Position numbers and translations under genes: made by a program. A stretch of DNA of 64,000 bases from Closterium sp. Naga37s-1. Taxonomy: Eukaryota; Streptophyta; Zygnematophyceae; Desmidiales; Closteriaceae. The stretch covers positions 1,104,501 through 1,168,500 of the forward strand of contig CANJKZ010001150.1 in NCBI GenBank assembly GCA_947471745.1. Direction: 5' to 3'. The number at the start of each line of letters is the position of its first letter. Within the stretch, counting starts at the first letter, position 1. Shown piece by piece: positions 13,201-22,800 of this stretch. The notes below the pieces were generated by a model. It saw only the letters and a list, made by a program, of their open reading frames with translations. It made no database searches and was not told the origin of the DNA.

Positions 13201-14495
13201 CCCCTCCTGCTGCTGTTGCGCGCCCTTCTCGCTCCCCCCACCGCCTCCTTTTGTCTTATTCGCCTTCAGCAGGGCGGCTAGCCGCCCCCACCACTTGGCG
13301 TACGTGTCAACCACGCGCTGAGCTGTGCTCTCTGCACACGTGGCACCTGCCAGCACACATGCCGCCCACCGATTGGCCGGCTGCGCGGAGAAGGAGACGA
13401 GGCGGAGTGTAGAAGTGGAGGAGCGTGGGAGCAGGGAGGGGAGAGCTGGTTGGGATAAAACTTGAGAAACAAGGAGAGGTAAGGGTGAGCAATGACTTGA
13501 CAGTACTTGACTTCCTTCCCTAACCTCGTCCACTTCCTTCCTTCCAGCAACCCTCAGATATGAGAAACCCAACCCACCAGCGGAGATGCCAATAACGCGA
13601 ACACTCTGCTGCACCACGCGTCAACAGCCCGCCTCCTGGGATCATTGCCGCTCCCCACGGCGGCCCAGTCGGGTTCCACGGCCAGCACGTGTTGCTCCCG
13701 CAGCACCCCCACGGCTGCTCGCACCCTACCCATGTCAATAGGGTCCTTGGGCGAGGCTGGCAGAAAGGAGGTGAGCTGGGACTGGAGGAGACGCAGGCGC
13801 AGGCGGGGGTCCTGTGCGGTGCAAATGGAGAATTGGGGGAGAGGAAGGGGAGGGAGGGGGGAGGAAGGAGAATGGGGCAGGGTGGACGCAGAGCAGCACC
13901 CCCCACGGCCGCCCAGTCGGGTTCCACGGCCAGCGCGTGTTGCTCCCGCAGCACCCCCACCGCCGCGCGCACCCTGCCCATGTCAATGAGTTCCTTGGGC
14001 GATGCGGGCAGGAAGGAGATGAGGAGGGACTGGAGGAGACGCAGGCGCAGGCGGGGGTCCTGTGCGGTGAAAATGGGGGATTGAGGGTGGAGGGGGAGGA
14101 GGGGGGGGGGAGGGGGGTGGGGGGGGGGGGGGGGAGCGCGGGGGGGGTGCGCGGGGGAGTCAGATGGAGTGGGGCAGGGCGGACGCAGCACCGCCACCGC
14201 CGCTCGCACCCTGCCCATGTCGATGGGGTCCTTGGGCAAGGCGGGCAGGGTTTGGGGGTTTGGGGGAGTAAAATGACCGAATTTGTTGGGAAAGGCCAAA
14301 TGCGCGGCAAACGGCGGTCGACGGGGTTAGGGTTTCCGCGAAAAGAGGACTTTGATTTCACTCCGCCTTGCCAAATTCACGCGAAATCGCAGCAGTTAGG
14401 GTTTTCGGACCTGACGTTCGAACGCGCCTAACTGCTGAACGCACCTGCGCGCCGGTGAGCACGTCGTTGCCCATCAGGAGCGATTTTGCCGCCAT
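1..14495 (-). CDS. PELP1/RIX1-family 60S ribosome assembly protein (3' end off window)
   Basis: Eleven exons join in phase: 14495-14445, 13811-13578, 13380-13004, 12678-12474, 11716-11657, 10922-10793, 6610-6282, 3909-3602, 3148-3000, 2626-2328 and 1686-1, giving at least 1,276 aa with no stop before base 1. The start is the ATG at 14495, followed by a CAG|GTGCGT donor. Family signs are a helical N-terminal repeat region (residues about 18-290), a WSTFMRRLLLSTHVDLDTLLSGFED segment split over two motifs, and AFCSFALLALEPVLHPR near residue 800, which resembles the end of the PELP1/RIX1 helical domain. After that come poly-Gln, many Met-Gly-Gly-Gly repeats and Ala/Gly-rich sequence. Known members act in the nucleolar RIX1/rixosome complex that matures pre-60S subunits. 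The family call rests on remembered similarity, not a search. The donor of exon 4 (CCG|GTGGTT) is weak and least certain. Confidence 0.72.
1639..2170 (-). repeat. Four copies of the PELP1-like last-exon 5' edge with its acceptor
   Basis: The true last exon starts at 1686 after CTTTCCAG. The same junction recurs at about 1770-1815, 1960-2005 and 2125-2160, each with the sequence encoding an EHWRMEV-like peptide. Two copies keep a clear CAG or TAG acceptor. Copies differ by substitutions, so they are not a recent assembly echo. Confidence 0.85.
1862..1966. repeat. 32-bp tandem repeat, three copies
   Basis: A 32-bp unit beginning CAGGTGAGTTATGTGCATG is repeated about three times between two exon-edge copies in the last PELP1-like intron. 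Confidence 0.9.
2700..2905 (-). repeat. Two partial copies of exon 10 5' edge (PELP1-like gene)
   Basis: Bases 2830-2900 repeat the acceptor and first codons of the exon that begins at 2626 (CAG, then GMMTQ and GITDLKQAV-like coding). A shorter copy lies at 2700-2755. Between them, 2770-2793 is a perfect 24-bp palindrome centred on GAGTCGACTC. Confidence 0.8.
3175..3325. repeat. 29-bp G-rich tandem repeat
   Basis: About five copies of a 29-bp unit (GAAGTGTGTGATGTAGG followed by a G-rich tail) lie in the intron between exons 8 and 9 of the PELP1-like gene. Its length is not a multiple of three, so the open frames across it are not evidence of coding. Confidence 0.9.
3478..3612 (-). repeat. 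26-bp minisatellite carrying the exon 8 donor
   Basis: Exon 8 ends GAGGAA|GTGAGTGTG at 3602. A 26-bp unit containing GAGGAAGTGAGTGTG is then repeated about five times into the intron, so each unit carries a complete 5' splice site. The phase of the first donor (two bases left over) matches the next exon. Confidence 0.8.
3900..5830 (-). repeat. 235-bp array of intron end plus exon 8 5' edge, nine acceptors
   Basis: The unit contains a polypyrimidine/CAG acceptor and the first ~100 bases of exon 8 (VPAPLSALLALTHRLVSADA coding). Junctions fall near 3909, 4170, 4405, 4640, 4875, 5110, 5349, 5584 and 5820. Spacing is 235 bp with one 239-bp step, and central copies are almost identical. Only the most downstream copy (3909-3602) continues into the full exon. 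Confidence 0.92.
6130..6300 (-). repeat. Duplicate of exon 7 3' edge and donor
   Basis: Exon 7 ends at 6282 with CTGCTCCG|GTGGGTTGG. The last ~60 exon bases (LLLTCQLAITQGFSAP coding) and this donor recur at about 6140-6200. The second copy has no acceptor of its own. Confidence 0.85.
6825..7085. repeat. 16-bp alternating tandem repeat
   Basis: A 16-bp unit, AGCTCACACCTTCGCC, alternates with AGCTCACACCTATGCC for about eight 32-bp pairs, inside intron 6 of the PELP1-like gene. All three frames stay open because of the composition. No coding is inferred. Confidence 0.92.
7170..10650 (-). repeat. 24-bp donor-bearing minisatellite, about 145 copies
   Basis: Read on the minus strand, each unit contains GAGGATGGTAAGG, a near-copy of the exon 6 end and donor (GAGGATG|GTAAGC at 10793). 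A few units are 27 bp with a CAGGATTTGAGGATG form, matching the partial exon copy at 10650-10745 from which the array seems to start. Scattered units have GTACGG in place of GTAAGG. It fills most of the 4.2-kb intron 6. Continuous frames on both strands (for example GFEDGKGR repeats) follow from the 24-bp period and are not genes. Confidence 0.95.
10640..11265 (-). repeat. Copies of exon 6 edges (PELP1-like gene)
   Basis: The full exon is 10922-10793. Its 5' edge with a CACCAG acceptor also occurs near 11075 and 11250. A 3' fragment with its own donor lies at 10745-10650. Coding similarity (SLLVLLPRASGDPSLWSTFM) shows the common origin. Confidence 0.85.
11380..11860 (-). repeat. Copies of exon 5 edges and a 34-bp donor repeat
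   Basis: Exon 5 is 11716-11657 (20 codons, MEALLVAKLSSPNAPASIVH). Its 5' part recurs at 11802-11855. Its 3' end with donor TCCAT|GTGAGTG recurs as a 34-bp unit about three times (11575-11660). A more diverged copy of the middle lies near 11385-11430. Confidence 0.8.
12280..12470. repeat. Purine-rich tandem repeat
   Basis: Repeats of GGGATACTGTTTGGGAGGGAGG with GAGAGAG runs lie just inside intron 4 of the PELP1-like gene, next to the proposed exon 4 donor. They end at the palindrome GAGGCGCCTC at about 12456. Confidence 0.85.
12870..13003 (-). repeat. Copy of exon 3 3' edge and donor (PELP1-like gene)
   Basis: Exon 3 ends at 13004 with CTTTTCCAG|GTGCGG. The last ~60 bases (FVRVAAAAALADLFS coding) and the donor are repeated once at about 12866-12930. 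Confidence 0.85.
13815..14260 (-). repeat. Two upstream copies of exon 2 5' edge
   Basis: The complete exon 2 is 13811-13578. A near-complete copy with its own ACCGCACAG acceptor lies at about 14065-13900 (SPKELIDMGRVRAAVGVL coding). A shorter copy is at 14190-14250. The upstream copies run into stops, so the downstream one is taken as the exon. Confidence 0.82.
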
Positions 14496-16817
14496 TCCCG
14501 GCGCCGAGTGCGGCTGCTGCGATCGCAGCGGCTGCATCGATCCTAAGCTCCTACGCTAAATTCGATCCGGTCCTATTTCGCCGTGATCCGTGACAATGTC
14601 TGCCCCAGCTTTATGGTGTAGGCTCGCGACTCGCCCTTTATTTTCTCCCGCTTTGGATGGCCGCGAGCGAGTAGGCAACGCTAAAGCAGGCACACGTATG
14701 GATGAGATCGCGCACCCTTTCCGCTTTTAGGAACCCTAGCAGAAATAGAAAGGTCAAGGTAGTGGCGAATTTACACAAAACACCTCTAGATATGACGTAA
14801 AACTGGAGCTTATTCAAGAAATATCGCTAAGGATACGGGTACAACTCGAGCAAGTTACGGTAGGATCAACTCTAGGGAGTAGTTTCAGAGGCGAGGCGGG
14901 CTTGTGCGAGTGCTACGGAGGCGAGGTCGGGGGAATGTCGCTGAAGGACATAGGTTAGGGAAGAAAACTCTCCAACTCAGCAGTCACCGTTGGCTGGAGG
15001 AGCTTGGAGGCATATTTGGGGTTTAGGGTAGAAGGACAGTGCTGGTGGACACTGGCATAAATTTGAACGGAACAGAACAGACTGGAAAATGGATTCATGA
15101 GGAAACTTCCAAACCCCGCAATCCGTTTCGGAAGGCGCGGCCATGGCCTCTCTTGCCCTGATAGTGGAAGAGATGGGGAAAACAGTTGATATTGCAAACA
15201 ATCGCAGTCAGCGACGATACGTGTACTGTATCTATTTGTTCGCACAGCACAGGTTTCCTTCGTCAGTCATCGCGAACGGGATGTGGGCAGCACAGCCAAG
15301 ATCACAGTTACCTCAACTCTGGCGGCGCCGAGTCAGAAAAATCAAGCCACTTGTCGACAACTGGTCCAACTGGAACCACACCTCCCATTCACGAAACCCG
15401 CGGGGAGCAGCGCCGCGCCTGGTCGCAGTTCGCAAAACCGTCTCCAGTGATTTCGCTCATCTCGTGTAAATATCACTCGAGTGAGGCCAGACACGGTTAC
15501 TCATAAATTATTGTCGCGTAGTCCGTCAGAAGCCTGGGGGGAATACGGTTGCCCAACCAACCAGGCAGCACGGCAGCGCCGATTTTTTTTACGTGTCTTT
15601 TCTCTGGTTGAGAGAACCACGCGTGCCGTGCGGAGCGGATCATCCCAACCCGAATGTACAAACCGAAGCCTTGTGGCAAATAATCAATTCCCGTGGAGCA
15701 TAGCAAGCTTTTTTATGTACACTTGCACAGAAGAGCGGGAAAAGCACACGATGCATCCTTTGACAGGGAAGGCAAGTACTCATGCTCTCTAACAAGACCA
15801 AGGAAACCTTCAAAACCCAAAGATGGAAGGGGTAGGAGGAGTTCCTAGTGATGTGTTGTGGGCAGTGCCGGATGGGAGAAGGGCGTTGATTTCAAAAACA
15901 ACAAAACCATACCGTATCCATGCTGGGGAGGGAAGGGAGTGAGGGGTGCACAGGAAGGGACAAAGGAGGAAATGGAAGAGCCCGCAGCAAGACAGAGACA
16001 AGACAAGAAACCGAGGAGAGGAAACAATGCTATGTATGTAAACAAGTATCACCCTAGTCAACCACAACCTTCGCATATAGGGCAGCAAGAGGCAAAAGCA
16101 CAGCACAGACTGAAATTGCACACGCAAGCATCTCTCTGAAACTTTTTTCCCCACCAAGGCAGGCAGTTATTCCCATGTCATTTCCACTGTGTTCCTGAAT
16201 CATCACATGGAAACGGATCCAGCCTGCTCATGTGTCCCTTTCTGCGAGTGCTGCTGCTGTTGCTGCTGCCCCTCTTCTACTTAGCGCTTGCTGTACGGAC
16301 TGCTGTCGTGGCCGCTGAGAGTGCCTGTAGCAGCAGCACTTCCTCTTGTGATGTAGTGGCTGCTGTAGTGTTGCTGTAGCAGGTGCGGCTGTGCTGTGGG
16401 GATATTTTAGGCGCCTCAAAAATCGCCTTAGTTCAGGTGCGGCTGTGCTGTGGGAGTCGTGTAGAGGCTGCTGCAGCTGCTACTGTTGGTGCTGGCGTGT
16501 CTGGGAAAGATGTGAGGCGATTGCTTGCTTCCAACCATGGCCTGCAGAGGATCTTGGACTGGTGCAGAGTGGTGATAAACGGTTGGAGAAGGTACATCGG
16601 CGTAGGAGGATGAGGATGGCAGGAAGCTGAAATATGGTGGAAAGTGGTGAAACGATGTGACAAGAGGGCGACACAAGGCGACAAGAGTGTGACACGAGGT
16701 GACAAGGACGGGACAAGAGGTCGAATGTGGTGAAGGCTGGGCGTGGGTGAGACAAGCACAGGTGCAATGTAACTGCAAGTGCCCAACCAAGTTTCCCCAC
16801 TGTCGCTTACATAAGTG
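14496..16817. other. Intergenic spacer between SPT16 and the PELP1-like gene
   Basis: It should hold the SPT16 3' UTR at the right and the PELP1-like promoter at the left. I see no convincing coding exon, RNA gene or transposon. A short direct repeat (GTGCGGCTGTGCTGTGGG) occurs at about 16383 and 16437, with the palindromic AGGCGCCT between them. Confidence 0.6.
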
Positions 16818-19800
16818 TCAGTACTTTGGTCGCTTCATGGGCCCTCCAGACCCCGACCCCATAGGCCTCTTCCCCATAGGCGGGGGAGGACCCCTCCCGC
16901 TCCCCCCTTTACCCATCGGCCTCCCCCCACCCCCTCCCCCTCCGCCTCCTCCTCCCCCCGGCCTCCCCCCGCTGCCTCCCCCCATTGGCCTCCCCCCTCC
17001 CCCTCCGGATTTCCCCATAGGCCCCTTCCCCATCGGCCTCCCCTCCGGTCGCCCGCTCCATCCCCCTTTCCCCCCGCTCCCTCCCCCTCCCCCTCCCCCT
17101 CCTCGCGAATCCCCAGGCCTCCCCCCACCGCCACTCCCCCCTCCTCCCCCTCCACCCCCTCCCCCTCCCTTCCTCCTCCTCCTCCTCTCGCCCTCACTAT
17201 CACTCTCCTCGCCCTTCTCCCGATCCTCCCTTAAAGCCTTCGCCTCAAGCTCATCCCACGTCGGACCCTCCTCCTCCTCCTCTTCCTCCTCCTCCCCCTC
17301 CTCCTCCTCACTATCCACCACACTCTCATCATCCTCGCTCTCGTCATCGTCATCGTCGGATGCAGCCTCCTCCAGATCCGACGGCTCGTACGCCTGCGAT
17401 TCCTCCGACTCCTCCCCTTCACTATCCGACGCCTCGAGATTCAGAAACTCCCACCCGCCGTCCGCAAGAAAAGCCTCGGGATCACTCATGATATTCTGCA
17501 GGATGGCTTTCCAGCTGAGATTCAGCCGCGACTCATAGTACTTGATGTTCATCGAATTCAGCCATTCTTTCACCGAGTCGAGCGACGTGCTCGGGATCGC
17601 ATCAATCCGCAGAACGTCCCGCTTGAAATCCTTGAACACAATCGCCATGTCGAACGTCTTCTGCCCGAGACCCACGCGCTCCAGATTCACAATCTCGACC
17701 TCGTTCAGAGTGACCACCAGGAAGGGCACCTCTATAAGCTCCACGAGACAGTTCACCGTCGGTACGATGAACGCGGACGACTTGTGCGGCACGCCGTGAA
17801 ACCCTAATTCCCGGAACGGCACGTCGAATTCGAGGTCGAGACGAGCGAGCTCGCGGTCCTTCTCCCAGAGAGAATGCACCGCGCTGACAAAGGATTTGAA
17901 CTCCCGGTTGATCTTGCTCCGCCGCTCCCGCTCCCTCTGCTCCTCCTCGATTTCATCGGGGTCGTAAGCCGAGCGGCGAGAGCCGCCCACGGTTTGGACC
18001 ACCTCCATGACCTCGGCGAAGAACTGCACGTCTTTTGTCTTTTTCTTGCCGACCATGATGGGGTTGTGGAGGTGGAAGTGCAGGAGGGTGATCATCTCGT
18101 TCTCAGCGGGCTGGAAGAAGGCGTGCTTGATGTTGCCATACATCACCTCCACCCTCTCGTCCGGCTGGTGGGATTAGAGGGGGGGATAAAAGGGTGGACC
18201 GTGGACCAAAGTTAAGGAAGGTAAGGAAGAGGGGAGAAAAGGTGAGGTTCACTGAAGGCGTGCTTGATGTTGCCGTACATCACCTCCACCCTCTCGTCCG
18301 GCTGGTGGGATTAGAGGGGGGGATAAAAGGGTGGACCGTGGACCAAAGTTAAGGAAGGTAAGGAAGAGGGGAGAAAAGGTGAGGTTCACTGAAGGCGTGC
18401 TTGATGTTGCCGTACATCACCTCCACCCTCTCGTCCGGCTGGTGGGATTAGAGGGGGGGATAAAAGGGTGGACCGTGGACCAAAGTTAAGGAAGGTAAGG
18501 AAGAGGGGAGAAAAGGTGAGGTTCACTGAAGGCGTGCTTGATGTTGCCGTACATCACCTCCACCCTCTCGTCCGGCTGGTGGGATTAGAGGGGGGGATAA
18601 AAGGGTGGACCGTGGACCAAAGTTAAGGAAGGTAAGGAAGAGGGGAGAAAAGGTGAGGTTCACTGAAGGCGTGCTTGATGTTGCCGTACATCACCTCCAC
18701 CCTCTCGTCCGGCTGGTGGGATTAGAGGGGGGGATAAAAGGGTGGACCGTGGACCAAAGTTAAGGAAGGTAAGGAAGAGGGGAGAAAAGGTGAGGTTCAC
18801 TGAAGGCGTGCTTGATGTTGCCGTACATCACCTCCACCCTCTCGTCCGGCTGGTGGGATTAGAGGGGGGGATAAAAGGGTGGACCGTGGACCAAAGTTAA
18901 GGAAGGTAAGGAAGAGGGGAGAAAAGGTGAGGTTCACTGAAGGCGTGCTTGATGTTGCCGTACATCACCTCCACCCTCTCGTCCGGCTGGTGGGATTAGA
19001 GGGGGGGATAAAAGGGTGGACCGTGGACCAAAGTTAAGGAAGGTAAGGAAGAGGGGAGAAAAGGTGAGGTTCACTGAAGGCGTGCTTGATGTTGCCGTAC
19101 ATCACCTCCACCCTCTCGTCCGGCTGGTGGGATTAGAGGGGGGGATAAAAGGGTGGACCGTGGACCAAAGTTAAGGAAGGTAAGGAAGAGGGGAGAAAAG
19201 GTGAGGTTCACTGAAGGCGTGCTTGATGTTGCCGTACATCACCTCCACCCTCTCGTCCGGCTGGTGGGATTAGAGGGGGGGATAAAAGGGTGGACCGTGG
19301 ACCAAAGTTAAGGAAGGTAAGGAAGAGGGGAGAAAAGGTGAGGTTCACTGAAGGCGTGCTTGATGTTGCCGTACATCACCTCCACCCTCTCGTCCGGCTG
19401 GTGAGGGGTTGGTGTGTTTAGAGGGTGGTGATGGAGTAGGTTAGAGGGTAGAAAGCGGGGAGTGGTTGCAAGAACCCACCATCACAAAGAACCGCATGCC
19501 ACCACACGCCACCGCACAACCTGCCTTGGCAGTGGAATAGCGGAACCCGTTCAGATGAGCCTCCAGCACCTTTGTGAGGTGCTTAAGAAGACGCGTCACC
19601 ACAGAACCGCATGCCGCAGCACATCATTGCACCACACCGGCAACCCACCTTGGCAGTGGAATAAAGCCACGTGATAAAAGTTGTATTTTGAGACGTCTCA
19701 AAATACAACTTTTATCAAAACGCAGCACATCACTGCACAAGCAACCCACCTTGGCAGTGGAATAGCGGAACCCGTTCAGATGAGCCTCCAGCGACCCGGT

Positions 19801-22800
19801 GAGTTTCCGCCCCTTTCCTCCGAAGGAAGGTCGGATCCAGAGGTCGGGCAGGCGCGGCGGGCGGCCCTTGCTGAGCTGAAGCTTCTCCTGCGTGACAAGT
19901 GTCGCTCTCTCAGCGCGCTCCGACTCCCGCTGCCGCACGTGCTTGCTCATCGTCTTTATCAGTTGCACCACCTGGTGATTGTTGCAAGTAAGAGGTAGGG
20001 TGAGCGAGCGGAAGGGGGGAAGTTTGGTTACCAAAAGAATGGAAACGTTGGTTTGGTGTCGCTCCAACCAGTTCCCACAGCCATAATTTGCTCATTGTAT
20101 TGATGATGAGTGGCACCACTTGGTGTTGCAGTGAGAAGAGGAGGACAGTGGGAGGGCGGAGAAGGTAGTTGTGGTGAGGGTAGAAGGGAAAGGGCTTGTT
20201 CATGGATTGACTCAGCTGCACCAGGTACACGTTTTCTGATTTTATGCCACCTGACTATAAGGGTCACACGTTACTTGGTTGGCATGCCGGGAATCCGTAG
20301 ACTTGAAGGAAAGCTCCTTGATAACGTGTGACCCTTATAGAGACTCTGGTATGCTATCTGAGAATTTCTGCATGGGCAGGTCGGCCGCACTGAACCCCGC
20401 ACCGGGAACGTTGAAGATGATGCGGATGTAGATGTGCCCTCCGTCCTGCTGGCTGGCACTCCAGGCTACCTGCCTCTTCCTCTTCCCACAAGCATGACTA
20501 CCTGCATGAGATGGCCTCATGTACCCACCTTTTTAGACCGGGTTACCTGGTTACATGTGCTTACTTGGTTGGCATGCCGGGAATCCGTAGACTTGAAGGA
20601 AAGCTCCTTGATAAAGATGCTATCCGGAAATTTCTGCATGGGCAGGTCGGCAGCGCTGAACCCTGCGCCGGGCACGTTGAAGATGATGCGGATGTAGATG
20701 TGCCCTCCGTCCTGCTGGCTGGTCACGTTGCGGATCATGCACACGTGGAACGGCACCAGGAGGCCGTAGATGGGGAGGAGGACGGACTCGTGCCGCTGAT
20801 CCACCTGGGAACAAGGGGGCAAGGGAGGTAGAGAGAGTGGTGGAGAGGGGTGACGGGCGGAGGGGAGGGATTGTGTGGGTTGGAACGGCATGAGCAGCCC
20901 GTATATGGGGAGGAGGACCGACTCGTGTCGCTGGTCCACCTGGGCGACGGGAGGAGAAGGAGAGGAAGGGGGAGGGAGGGCAGTGGGATAAGCTGTTGGG
21001 TCAAAAACAGAGGGGTGAGGCTTCGTCCACATCACCATACGGCACCAGATCCCGTCTCTGCTGCTCAATCCATGCATGAACTATATGCTCTCATACATAA
21101 ATACATATAGCTTTACTTTACGAAAGAAGAAGAAGAAAAAAAAAACCTTCCCCCTCCCCCTCCCCCCACCCCCTCCCGCTCCCACCCTCTCCCCCACTCT
21201 CCCCCTCATCTTGCCCCCCAACTCCTACCCTACCTGGATCTTATAGTCTTTCATGGCAAGGGGAATTTCGTCCACATCCCCATATGACACCAGGTCACCC
21301 GTCTGCCTCTTCGCCCCCTCGCCCTCGCGTGCGCCCAGCCCTCCAGCAGCCAGCCGACGAGCGGTCTCTTCGATCTTCTGCTTCGCCAGCTCTGCTTGGT
21401 GCTGCCGCCGCAGCTCCTCCTTTGTTGCTTCTTGATTCTCCGACCGCAGGTGCGCACGGGCGAACACAGCGGGTTCTCCAGCCCCTGCTGCTTCTGCTGG
21501 TCGCTTGCCCTTATCCGTGTCCTCCTCTTCCTCATCTTCCCCCTGGTACGTTGGGGATGGGGGACAGGGAAGGTGAGGGGAAAGTGAGGCGCCGGGCCGT
21601 CTCTTCGATCTTCTGCTTCGCCAGCTCCGCCTGGTGCTGCCGCCGCAGCTCCTCCTTTGTGGCCTCCTGATTCTCCGACCGCAGGTGAGCCCGGGCGAAT
21701 ACAGCCGGTTCTCCAGCCCCTGCTGCTTCTGCCGGTCGCTTGCCCTTGTCTGCCTCTTCCTCCTCTTCATCTTCCCCCTGGCACAGCGCATCAACATGGC
21801 AGGTGGGGGAGTGGGGGAAATGGGAGGGGAAGATGAGGCAAGGACAGCTGGAGCTGCTCATCCAGCTCCGCCTGGTGCTGCCGCCGCAGCTCCTCCTTTG
21901 TGGCCTCCTGATTCTCCGACCGCAGGTGAGCCCGGGCGAATACAGCCGGTTCTCCAGCCCCTGCTGCTTCTGCCGGTCGCTTGCCCTTGTCTGCCTCTTC
22001 CTCCTCTTCATCTTCCCCCTGGCACAGCGCATCAACATGGCAGGTGGGGGAGTGGGGGAAATGGGAGGGGAAGATGAGGCAAGGACAGCTGGAGCTGCTC
22101 ATCCAGCTCCGCCTGGTGCTGCCGCCGCAGCTCCTCCTTTGTGGCCTCCTGATTCTCCGACCGCAGGTGAGCCCGGGCGAATACAGCCGGTTCTCCAGCC
22201 CCTGCTGCTTCTGCCGGTCGCTTGCCCTTGTCTGCCTCTTCCTCCTCTTCATCTTCCCCCTGGCACAGCGCATCAACATGGCAGGTGGGGGAGTGGGGGA
22301 AATGGGAGGGGAAGATGAGGCAAGGACAGCTGGAGCTGCTCATCCAGCTCCGCCTGGTGCTGCCGCCGCAGCTCCTCCTTTGTGGCCTCCTGATTCTCCG
22401 ACCGCAGGTGAGCCCGGGCGAATACAGCCGGTTCTCCAGCCCCTGCTGCTTCTGCCGGTCGCTTGCCCTTGTCTGCCTCTTCCTCCTCTTCATCTTCCCC
22501 CTGGCACAGCGCATCAACATGGCAGGTGGGGGAGTGGGGGAAATGGGAGGGGAAGATGAGGCAAGGACAGCTGGAGCTGCTCATCCAGCTCCGCCTGGTG
22601 CTGCCGCCGCAGCTCCTCCTTTGTGGCCTCCTGATTCTCCGACCGCAGGTGAGCCCGGGCGAATACAGCCGGTTCTCCAGCCCCTGCTGCTTCTGCCGGT
22701 CGCTTGCCCTTGTCTGCCTCTTCCTCCTCTTCATCTTCCCCCTGGCACAGCGCATCAACATGGCAGGTGGGGGAGTGGGGGAAATGGGAGGGGAAGATGA

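Noticed and set aside
14090..14160. G-rich run as telomere-like or G-quadruplex regulatory element
   Set aside because: It is plain poly-G with no telomere unit and lies in an intron. Nothing in the sequence shows a function.
16699..17538. Plus-strand Pro-rich frame
   Set aside because: It is antisense to the SPT16 acidic and Gly-rich C-terminus.
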